DNA of 64,000 nucleotides from CAYQNU01 sp964419055 (GTDB lineage Bacteria; Bacteroidota; Bacteroidia; Flavobacteriales_D; Parvicellaceae): assembly GCA_964419055.1 (NCBI GenBank), contig CAYQNU010000010.1, positions 1-64,000 of the forward strand. Reading direction: 5' to 3'. Position 1 is the first letter of the stretch. Each line of letters opens with the position of its first letter. Of this stretch, positions 57,098-64,000 are shown in pieces. A program made the position numbers and the translations under genes. The notes below the pieces were generated by a model. That model made no database searches. It was not told the DNA's origin and saw nothing but the letters and a program-made list of their open reading frames with translations.

Positions 57098-59968
57098 CTA
57101 ATGCGCGTCTAACCAGTTATCAGCAACACCAACTTCTACTAACATAGGAACGACCATTTTAACGGCATTCTCCATTTCTTCTTTCACCAATTGTTTGATA
57201 AGGGATTCTTCATTTGTTGGAATCTCCAACAACAACTCATCATGAACTTGGAGTATCAATTTTGACTCTAACTGTTCTTTTTGAAGTCTCTTTTGAATAT
57301 TAATCATTGCAATTTTAATGATATCCGCTGCAGAACCTTGAATGGGAGCATTGATAGCATTTCGCTCGGCAAACCCTCTTTCCATTCCGTTTCCTTCGTT
57401 GATTTTGGGCAAGTATCTTCTGCGTTTCATTATGGTTTCTACATAACCATTTTGTCTGGCAAATTCAATACTTTCTTCCATATACGCTTTTATTCGCCCA
57501 TATTTCTCAAAATAATTATCGATAATTTCCTTTGCTTCTGTTCGTGACACACCTAGACGTTGAGACAATCCAAATGCAGAAATTCCGTAAATGATTCCAA
57601 AATTGACCATTTTGGCTTTACTTCTCATGTCTTTTGTTACCTCAGACAAAGGAACATCAAATACTTTAGCGGCTGTAGCTGCGTGAATATCCAATCCTTG
57701 ATTAAACGCTTCAATCATGCCTTGGTCGTTACTTAATGCAGCGATAATTCTTAATTCAATTTGAGAATAATCGGCTGCTAGTAATTTATACCCTTTTCCC
57801 TTTGATCGAAATGCTTTTCTAATTTCTTTACCTTTGGTACTTCTTATGGGTATATTTTGAAGATTAGGATTGTTTGAACTTAGCCTACCTGTAGCAGCAA
57901 CCGTTTGAGCAAAAGTGGTATGAATGCGACCCGTAATCGGAGATACTAATTTAGGTAAAGCGTCCACATAAGTCGATTTTAACTTACGCAGCTGGCGATA
58001 CTCCAATATCGAATCAATGATGGGATGTTTGCCTTCTAAAGCAGAAAGTGTTTGCTCATCTGTTTTATATTGACCCGTTTTTGTTTTTTTTGCTTTAGAA
58101 TCAATTTGCAGTTTTTCAAACAAAATCTCTCCCATTTGTTTAGGTGAATCAATGTTAAACTCTACCCCTGCAGCTTCAAAAATAGTTCCTTGTAAAACAA
58201 TTAATTCTTCATTCAATTGATTTGAAAATTCGTGCAACGCTTTTTCATCAATACAAATACCTTCCCGCTCCATCTGCATCAACACTTCGGTTAATGGCAT
58301 TTCGATTTTGTAAAACAAATCTTCAAGATGCGAATGGTTAATTTTTTCTTTAAATATAAGGTATAATTGAAAGGTCACATCCGCATCTTCACAAGCATAA
58401 TCACTTACTTCTTCTGGTAAAAGATTGGCCATACTTTGTTGCCCTTTTCCTTTTTTACCAATCAATGATTCAATGGATACTGGAGTATATTGCAGATAGG
58501 TTTCAGACAAAAAATCCATATTATGACGTTGGTCGGGCTCCAACAAATAATGAGCAATCATGGTATCAAATTTAGGCCCTTTGATTTCAATTCCCTCTGT
58601 TTTCAAAACCGACAAATCGAACTTGATGTTATGTGCAATTTTCAATTGAGAATCGTTTGAAAAAATCTTGTCTAATATCGATTTGAAAGCATCACGCTCT
58701 GCTTTTATTTTTGGCATTGAAATGTAAAAAGCTTTGCCCAGTTCATAGGAAAAGGAAATACCTAGCAATTCAGCCGACAATTCATCCAAGCTCGAGGTTT
58801 CGGTATCAAAACAAAATTCTTTTTGCCCAGATAATAATTGAGCTAATTGCTCCAAATCGGACAATGAAACAATCAGTTTATACTGTTTATCCAAATTTTC
58901 GATTGTGGTAAAGGGCGAAACAAACACCTTATCTTCCTGAAGTTCCAAACTATTAATTTCTTGAGAACTTGTTGCATCTCCAAAAAGTGACATTTGACCT
59001 TCAATTGATTGTGAAGCAGACGTGGACGATGATTTCTTTTGAGGAATAGTTGTTTGAGTTGGTGTATTGTTATCACTTAGCCCTTGAACATCACTATTTT
59101 TTAGCACTCTTTTTAATAGTGTTCTAAACTCGAGTTCAGAAAAAAGTTCTTGAATTTTATTCTCATTAGGCTCCTCTTTGATAAGGGCTACTTCATCTAC
59201 TTCAATAGGAGCGTCTAGTAAAATGGTTGCTAATAATTTCGATAATTTACCTTGCTCAGCAAAGTTGATGACATTTTCTTTCTGTTTGCCTTTCAACTCA
59301 TCGGCATGTTCAATAAGATTCTCAACACTACCATATTGTTTGATGAGAGATTTAGCCGTTTTTTCACCAATTCCGGGTATTCCCGGTATATTATCTACGG
59401 CATCACCCCAAAGACCCAAGATATCTATGACTTGTTCAGGCCGTTCGACTTCAAATTTTTCACAAACTTCTTTCACCCCTAAAACCTCTGCTGGATCACC
59501 TCCTTTTGCTGGTTTTAACATGAAAATATTTTCAGAAACCAATTGTGCATAATCCTTATCAGGAGTCATCATGTACGTTTGAAAACCTAATTTTTCCGCT
59601 TTTTTAGACAACGTACCAATCACATCATCTGCTTCATAACCAGGAACGCCCAATGCGGGAATATTAAAAGCTTCCAACATTTTGTATATATAGGGCACTG
59701 CTAATCGAATATCATCAGGAGTCTCATCCCTATTAGCCTTATAAGCTGGGAAAATTTCTTCTCTAATTCCTTTTCCAGGTAAATCAAAACAAACCGCAAT
59801 ATGAGTAGGTTTATGATTTTCCAAAACATCTAATAATGCCGTTGTGAAACCGAAGATAGCAGAGGTATTTAATCCCGTTGAGGTAATTCTAGGATTGCGT
59901 ATAAAAGCAAAATGAGCTCTGTAAATCAATGCATAAGCATCTAATAAAAAAAGTTTTTTTTCAGACAT
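57098..59968 (-). CDS. polA: DNA polymerase I
   Basis: A 956-residue polymerase with all three activities. The 5'-3' exonuclease domain (about 1-300) has LFLLDAYALIYRAHFAFIRN and VPGYEADDVIGTLSKKAEK; the 3'-5' exonuclease domain (about 340-530) keeps FCFDTETSSLDELSAE (Asp, Glu), NIKFDLSVL, and DYACEDADVTFQLY, so proofreading should be active; the polymerase domain (about 570-956) has RRYLPKINE, LAADYSQIELRIIAALSNDQ for motif A, RSKAKMVNFGIIYGISAFGL for motif B and LILQVHDELLLEIP for motif C. The intact exonuclease is worth noting because several bacterial homologues have lost it. Solitary gene. Confidence 0.97.
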   Translation of the reverse strand: MSEKKLFLLDAYALIYRAHFAFIRNPRITSTGLNTSAIFGFTTALLDVLENHKPTHIAVCFDLPGKGIREEIFPAYKANRDETPDDIRLAVPYIYKMLEAFNIPALGVPGYEADDVIGTLSKKAEKLGFQTYMMTPDKDYAQLVSENIFMLKPAKGGDPAEVLGVKEVCEKFEVERPEQVIDILGLWGDAVDNIPGIPGIGEKTAKSLIKQYGSVENLIEHADELKGKQKENVINFAEQGKLSKLLATILLDAPIEVDEVALIKEEPNENKIQELFSELEFRTLLKRVLKNSDVQGLSDNNTPTQTTIPQKKSSSTSASQSIEGQMSLFGDATSSQEINSLELQEDKVFVSPFTTIENLDKQYKLIVSLSDLEQLAQLLSGQKEFCFDTETSSLDELSAELLGISFSYELGKAFYISMPKIKAERDAFKSILDKIFSNDSQLKIAHNIKFDLSVLKTEGIEIKGPKFDTMIAHYLLEPDQRHNMDFLSETYLQYTPVSIESLIGKKGKGQQSMANLLPEEVSDYACEDADVTFQLYLIFKEKINHSHLEDLFYKIEMPLTEVLMQMEREGICIDEKALHEFSNQLNEELIVLQGTIFEAAGVEFNIDSPKQMGEILFEKLQIDSKAKKTKTGQYKTDEQTLSALEGKHPIIDSILEYRQLRKLKSTYVDALPKLVSPITGRIHTTFAQTVAATGRLSSNNPNLQNIPIRSTKGKEIRKAFRSKGKGYKLLAADYSQIELRIIAALSNDQGMIEAFNQGLDIHAATAAKVFDVPLSEVTKDMRSKAKMVNFGIIYGISAFGLSQRLGVSRTEAKEIIDNYFEKYGRIKAYMEESIEFARQNGYVETIMKRRRYLPKINEGNGMERGFAERNAINAPIQGSAADIIKIAMINIQKRLQKEQLESKLILQVHDELLLEIPTNEESLIKQLVKEEMENAVKMVVPMLVEVGVADNWLDAH

Positions 59969-59995
59969 AATGGTCGTTATAAAAATTGGGGTAGG

Positions 59996-61003
59996 TTATA
60001 ATTTTTGATACACTGTGTGTAAAACGGTTTGACCTACAGCTTTAAGTGTATTTTTATCAATAACCGTCATATTATCACCGTGAGTATGATGAAAAGCACC
60101 AAATAATGAATAATTGGAATCGGTGTTCATATGAATGATATCCAATGTGGGTATTCCCGTCATTTGATTGATAAAGGTATGATCATCCGTAATTCCCCCA
60201 ACTGCTTTTTTAACAAAATAATTTCCATAGCCTAATTGTTCAGCAGCATTCCAAAGATTATTTACGTGTGTTGTGGCATATTGCATCGAAACACCCTCTT
60301 TAGGAAAGGTAGCATTTGCAGCGCCAACCATATCTAACAAAATACCATATTTCGGTTTATAATTAGCAATGGGAGGATTTGTGGCCCAAAATTGAGATCC
60401 CAAACACCAATCATTATACATAGATTTTAGATCTTGGTAGTTTTTATTTTCAAAAGTACCATAATCTTCGGCATCAAATAAAATAATATCTACGCCATAA
60501 TCGGGTGAAAGCAGACTAATTTGACGCGCTATTTCAAGCAAAACACCTACTCCACTTGCGCCATCGTTAGCCCCATCAATTGGTTTATATTGGTCAACAG
60601 TATCTTTATCTGCATAAGGCCTAGAATCCCAATGGGCGCATAACATTATTCGCTCTTTAGCTTCTGGTTTATGCTGAGCTATTATATTTTTAATGTTCAA
60701 TAGTTCACCGTTCCATGCCTTTACTTGCCCTGTTTGAACAATAGTAGAAAATTGCCAATTTTTAAACTGAGACTCTAACCATAGCGCACATTCTTCATGA
60801 GACTTTGAATTGGGTACACGAGGTCCAAAATCAACTTGTTTTTGAATATAATAATAAGCAGAATCTTGATTAAAATCGGGTGTAGGGACAGTGACTACCG
60901 GAACGGTATCTTTTTCATCAACAATGGTATCATTAATCTCTTTTGGATCATCAGAACATGCAACAAAAGACAATAATAAGCTTAAATAAATGAGTTTTTT
61001 CAT
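59996..61003 (-). CDS. M28-family lipoprotein, glutaminyl-cyclase-like
   Basis: A 335-residue lipoprotein (lipobox FVAC, Cys16) of the M28 peptidase fold. Zinc-site motifs are ERIMLCAHWDSRPYADKD (His, Asp), GANDGASGVGVLLEIARQ (bridging Asp), DIILFDAEDYGTF (Glu) and GGITDDHTFINQMTG (last His). The PNSKSHEECALWLESQF start, the IMLCAHWDSRP block and the WCLGSQFWATNP segment match the glutaminyl-peptide cyclotransferase branch of M28, where N-terminal Gln is cyclised to pyroglutamate. Such enzymes in Bacteroidota act on periplasmic or secreted proteins whose signal peptides leave a Gln first. Peptidase activity cannot be excluded. Confidence 0.9.
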   Translation of the reverse strand: MKKLIYLSLLLSFVACSDDPKEINDTIVDEKDTVPVVTVPTPDFNQDSAYYYIQKQVDFGPRVPNSKSHEECALWLESQFKNWQFSTIVQTGQVKAWNGELLNIKNIIAQHKPEAKERIMLCAHWDSRPYADKDTVDQYKPIDGANDGASGVGVLLEIARQISLLSPDYGVDIILFDAEDYGTFENKNYQDLKSMYNDWCLGSQFWATNPPIANYKPKYGILLDMVGAANATFPKEGVSMQYATTHVNNLWNAAEQLGYGNYFVKKAVGGITDDHTFINQMTGIPTLDIIHMNTDSNYSLFGAFHHTHGDNMTVIDKNTLKAVGQTVLHTVYQKL

Positions 61004-61089
61004 GAATGGTTTAATTTCAGCTTCAAAAGTAGTACATTTTATTTGAATCTACAATTTGGGGAAACGCTCAAAATACAAAAGATAAGAAA

Positions 61090-61983
61090 TTATTTTTTAT
61101 TTATGAGTACTACCCCTCCAACCAAAACTCCTAACCCAACATATTGATCCCAAGTTACCACTTCTCCCGATAACAATCCTAAAAGTGTAGCTACCACAGG
61201 CATAAAATAGGTAACAGAAGAAGCAAAAACCGCTGAGGTCATTTGAATTACATTATTAAAAAGAAAAACAGCCAAGGCCGTCCCTACAATAGCCAAAATA
61301 GCGACAAACCCTACTCCTTCAAGTTTGAGCGGATTGCTCATTACTTCTGCAGTAAATCCAGTAAACATTAAATAAATCAAACATGGTATGCCCACCATTA
61401 AAAAAGAAGCTGAGGTAATCGTAATTGGCCTTAAATCAGATAACGTATATCGAATGGTATTAAGACTAATGGCATAACATAAAGTAGCAGCAATAACCAA
61501 TAAAAAAGGAATGATTTCATTTTGGGTGATTTCAATACCATCTAATTTACTGGAAACGATCAACCCTGTACCTACAACACCTATTGTTATTCCAACAATA
61601 TGATTCCATTTTAATTTAAACCCAAAAATTACCGTTGAAATCAATAAGGCAAACAACGGTGTGGTAGAATTTAACATACCTGTAACGGCACTATCTAAAG
61701 AAATTTGGGCATAAGAAAACAAAAATGCAGGCAACCCATTGCCACAAAATCCGGCAATTAATAAAAATTTAATGTGCCTTTTTTTAATTTGATTAGCTTG
61801 TTTGAAAAAAAAGGGAAGTAAAGCTAAAGATGCAAAAGTCATTCTCAGCGCTCCCAATTGCATAGGTTCTAAACGAATATTTCCTTCGCTGTCCTTCAAA
61901 GCATTTTTAATGAGGAAATAACTTCCACCCCAAATGATTGAAAGAAGTATGAGAAGAATCCAAGCTTTGAGTTTTACGGTCAA
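61090..61983 (-). CDS. EamA-family (DMT) membrane transporter, second copy
   Basis: A 297-residue protein with ten membrane helices in two EamA repeats. Typical blocks are LLSIIWGGSYFLIKNALKDS at the start and the FLFNNVIQMTSAVFASSVTY segment plus LLGLLSGEVVTWDQYVGLGV near the end. It differs from the copy at 44602 in sequence and is not a recent duplicate. The start is TTG at 61983, with no ATG in the first membrane helix; a -7 box TACCTTTG at 62006-62013 on the minus strand supports this start. Substrate unknown. Confidence 0.92.
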   Translation of the reverse strand: MTVKLKAWILLILLSIIWGGSYFLIKNALKDSEGNIRLEPMQLGALRMTFASLALLPFFFKQANQIKKRHIKFLLIAGFCGNGLPAFLFSYAQISLDSAVTGMLNSTTPLFALLISTVIFGFKLKWNHIVGITIGVVGTGLIVSSKLDGIEITQNEIIPFLLVIAATLCYAISLNTIRYTLSDLRPITITSASFLMVGIPCLIYLMFTGFTAEVMSNPLKLEGVGFVAILAIVGTALAVFLFNNVIQMTSAVFASSVTYFMPVVATLLGLLSGEVVTWDQYVGLGVLVGGVVLINKK

Positions 61984-62005
61984 TTGATCTTTTTTTAATT
62001 GTCGG

Positions 62006-62013
62006 CAAAGGTA
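62006..62013 (-). promoter_or_regulatory. -7 box of the second EamA gene
   Basis: CAAAGGTA on the plus strand reads TACCTTTG, matching TAnnTTTG, about 23 bases before the TTG start. Confidence 0.45.
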
Positions 62014-62152
62014 GATTTTCGAAATCTATAAAGTGGCTAAAATTCAAAAAATATACATGCTCTAAAGAATGAATTTTTATACTATAATTTGGTTAGAATT
62101 GTTTTTTAACTAAATTTAGACCCTAAATACAATTTTTGCCAAAATCCAATCT

Positions 62153-64000
62153 ATGAACCCATCATCTATTTCATTAGATTTTACTTCTATTGATCAACTC
62201 AATATGCAAGGTTGGGACTTGAATCGAAAAGATCCAAAAAAAGCTATAGAACTAGCCAATGATGCCTTATCAGAAAGCCTAAGAAAGGATTATATCCTTG
62301 GAATAGCGCAGGCAAAAAAAACATTAGGTGCTTGTAACATTTGGCTTTCCAACCATGAAGAAGCAGTAGATTTGAGTTTTGCTTCTATACAGCTTTTTAA
62401 AGTGTTAGATTTACCCATTGAAGAAGCACAATGTTATTACAATTTGGGAACTAATTTTTATTACCTATCTGACTATGATAATGCATTGCGTTACTATATG
62501 CAATGTTACCGAACCAATGAAAAAATTGGTCATAAGCAAGGAATTGCTGACGGATTAAATGGAATGGGTACCGTTTATTATAGTATTGATGATAATGAGA
62601 AAGCAATTGAAAGCCTTCAAAAAAGTATTACCATTTGTAAAGAAATAGGTGATTATATAGTGCTACCAAAAGCTTTGGATGGATTAGGAAATGCTTATGC
62701 AAATTTAAACCACTATGATGAAGCCCTGCAATCAATGTTTGAATGCATAGAAGTTTTAACGACACATCACAGTAACAAACAAGTGGAAGCATTTGCTTTG
62801 AATGGAATAGGTAACATCTATTTTAAAAAACGTGATTTTGAAAATGCACATAATTATTTCACCCAAAGCATCAACCTTAGAAAGGAAATCGGTTTTAAAA
62901 TAGGAGTTGCTAGCACCTTACAAAGCATTGGCAGATTGTATTTAGAACAAAAAATCAATGAAGAAGCACTCAAATACTTCAATGAAGCCATTCTTTTAAG
63001 CACAGAAATTAATTCAAAAGAGACTCTATATAATGCTTATGAAGGCCTTTCTTTGACCTATGAAAATATAGGGGAAAAGGAAAAAGCTTTTGAAAACTTC
63101 AAAAAATTTCATCTTATAAAGGAAGAAGCCCGAAATGAAAAAGCTGATAGAAGAAGCAAGGGATTAGAACTTCAATTTAAGGTAGAACAGGCCGAAGTGG
63201 AGAAGAACCTCCTAGAAAATAAAAATAATGAGCTCAAAAAATATTTTGAAGACGTTGTTACTTTAAGTGAAATTGGAAAAAAAATCACTTCTCTACTTTC
63301 TGTTGAACAAATTATCGATACTGTTTATGAAAGCGTCAACAAACTTATAGACGCAACAGGATTTGGAGTAGGTGTTTTGAGTGACGATGGCAAATCTCTA
63401 ATTTTCCCTGGCTATATGGAAAAAGGTGTGAAAATGTCTAATTCCAAATACAATTTAAATGATGATGACCGAATGGCTGTAAGGTGTTTTAAAAACACAG
63501 AAGAAATAGTAATTGGAGATTTCGAAAAAGAACATTTAAAATACGTAAAAGTATATAAAAAGGCTGTAGTGGGTGACACTACTGAATCTCTGATTTATCT
63601 CCCGTTGACCGTTCAAAATAGAAAAATAGGCGTCATTACCGTTCAAAGTTTTGTAAAACATGCCTACCAAGAATATCATGTAAATATTTTACGGAATTTA
63701 GCGGTATACGCAGCTATTGGAATTGAAAATGCCTCTTTATATCAGAATTTGGAAAGCAAAATTGAGGAGCGAACCAAAGAAATCATTAGTCAAAAAGAAC
63801 TTTTACAAAATGCCTTTGACAATACTCGATTATTGGGCGAAATAGGTCAAGAAATTATCTCTACTCACGATTTAGAGTCCATTTTCACTAAGTTGCAGAA
63901 CAACATTAATCAGTTAATGGATGCCACTTGTTTTTCTATTAGATTATATAATCCACTTGATAATACAATCGATTACCAATACACCATTGAAAAAGGTAAA
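62153..64000 (+). CDS. TPR-GAF-GAF sensor protein, 5' part
   Basis: The reading frame from the ATG at 62153 is open to the window end (616 codons), so the C-terminus is missing. No signal peptide or membrane span is present; it is cytoplasmic. About residues 15-330 form TPR repeats (CYYNLGTNFYYLSDYDNALR, NGMGTVYYSIDDNEKAIESL, NGIGNIYFKKRDFENAHNYF). A coiled coil follows (about 330-365). GAF domain 1 spans about 370-525 (LSEIGKKITSLLSVEQIIDT to NLAVYAAIGIENASLYQNLE), then a short coil (IEERTKEIISQKELL) and GAF domain 2 from about 559 (LLGEIGQEIISTHDLESIFT). This order usually precedes a histidine kinase domain (often HisKA_2) in Bacteroidota. It differs from the membrane kinase at 50703. Confidence 0.88.
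   Translation, partial: MNPSSISLDFTSIDQLNMQGWDLNRKDPKKAIELANDALSESLRKDYILGIAQAKKTLGACNIWLSNHEEAVDLSFASIQLFKVLDLPIEEAQCYYNLGTNFYYLSDYDNALRYYMQCYRTNEKIGHKQGIADGLNGMGTVYYSIDDNEKAIESLQKSITICKEIGDYIVLPKALDGLGNAYANLNHYDEALQSMFECIEVLTTHHSNKQVEAFALNGIGNIYFKKRDFENAHNYFTQSINLRKEIGFKIGVASTLQSIGRLYLEQKINEEALKYFNEAILLSTEINSKETLYNAYEGLSLTYENIGEKEKAFENFKKFHLIKEEARNEKADRRSKGLELQFKVEQAEVEKNLLENKNNELKKYFEDVVTLSEIGKKITSLLSVEQIIDTVYESVNKLIDATGFGVGVLSDDGKSLIFPGYMEKGVKMSNSKYNLNDDDRMAVRCFKNTEEIVIGDFEKEHLKYVKVYKKAVVGDTTESLIYLPLTVQNRKIGVITVQSFVKHAYQEYHVNILRNLAVYAAIGIENASLYQNLESKIEERTKEIISQKELLQNAFDNTRLLGEIGQEIISTHDLESIFTKLQNNINQLMDATCFSIRLYNPLDNTIDYQYTIEKGK

Noticed and set aside
59178..59552. 124-codon plus-strand frame inside polA
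   Set aside because: It is antisense to the conserved 5'-3' exonuclease domain of polA and carries no recognisable domain.
1..64000. Prophage, integrative element or rRNA operon
   Set aside because: No integrase, transposase, phage structural gene, conjugation gene or rRNA sequence was seen; mobile signals are limited to small repeats.

Overview
The window is a chromosomal segment from a member of the Bacteroidota, most likely order Flavobacteriales. It is AT-rich. Promoters match the Bacteroidota -7 box TAnnTTTG rather than TATAAT, and starts are not preceded by Shine-Dalgarno sequences. The gene set is typical of the group: TonB-dependent receptors with N-terminal carboxypeptidase-regulatory-like domains, a protein with a type IX secretion (T9SS) C-terminal domain, DUF4369/TlpA thioredoxins, a CzcA pump fused to its outer-membrane partner, many Cys-anchored lipoproteins and a solitary FtsE. 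I cannot name genus or species.

Layout. 1-1795: small accessory patch with a HigBA-type toxin-antitoxin pair and an unrecognised membrane protein. 1796-13311: envelope genes (a giant outer-membrane beta-barrel, an oligopeptide-binding lipoprotein, an OmpA-like lipoprotein, an unusual Pro-periodic anchored protein) plus recG. 13420-19231: co-directional lpxK, punA, gatB and two TlpA-like genes. 19307-28356: cytochrome b561, a T9SS-exported cell-surface protein, and a heavy-metal efflux module (adaptor, pump-OMF fusion, His-rich small protein). 28428-31112: a TPR protein, a small unknown, a repeat-rich intergenic region and a DUF4143 ATPase. 31149-36727: pepD, a TonB receptor and a GH1 glycosidase. 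36740-37226: tRNA-Met(CAT) beside what looks like a decayed duplicate. 37303-45489: HAD hydrolase, methylmalonyl-CoA epimerase, a secreted protein, a second oligopeptide-binding lipoprotein, bactofilin, three small membrane proteins related to ATP-synthase accessory factors (without the atp operon), a universal stress protein, ftsE, an ArsC-like protein and an EamA exporter. 45873-53158: TonB receptor, pdhB, lytic transglycosylase and a TPR histidine kinase/response regulator pair. 53247-61983: secreted and lipoprotein unknowns, SlyD-like FKBP, polA, an M28/glutaminyl-cyclase-like lipoprotein and a second EamA exporter. 62153-64000: the 5' part of a TPR-GAF-GAF sensor that runs off the window.

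How genes work together. The metal-efflux genes form one pump. lpxK-punA-gatB-tlpA share one direction and probably a transcript. The kinase and regulator at 50703-53158 overlap by one base and form a two-component system. The 39455-42460 run (binding lipoprotein, bactofilin, small membrane proteins) looks like one transcript. Most other genes are single units flanked by clear bidirectional hairpin terminators.

No CRISPR array, prophage, rRNA or complete insertion sequence was seen. The most unusual items are two G8 homopolymer tracts, the AtpZ/DUF6168 set lacking its ATP synthase operon, a 32-bp tandem repeat that places a promoter in front of an ATPase gene, the decayed tRNA duplicate, and the Pro-periodic membrane-anchored protein at 8660-9442.
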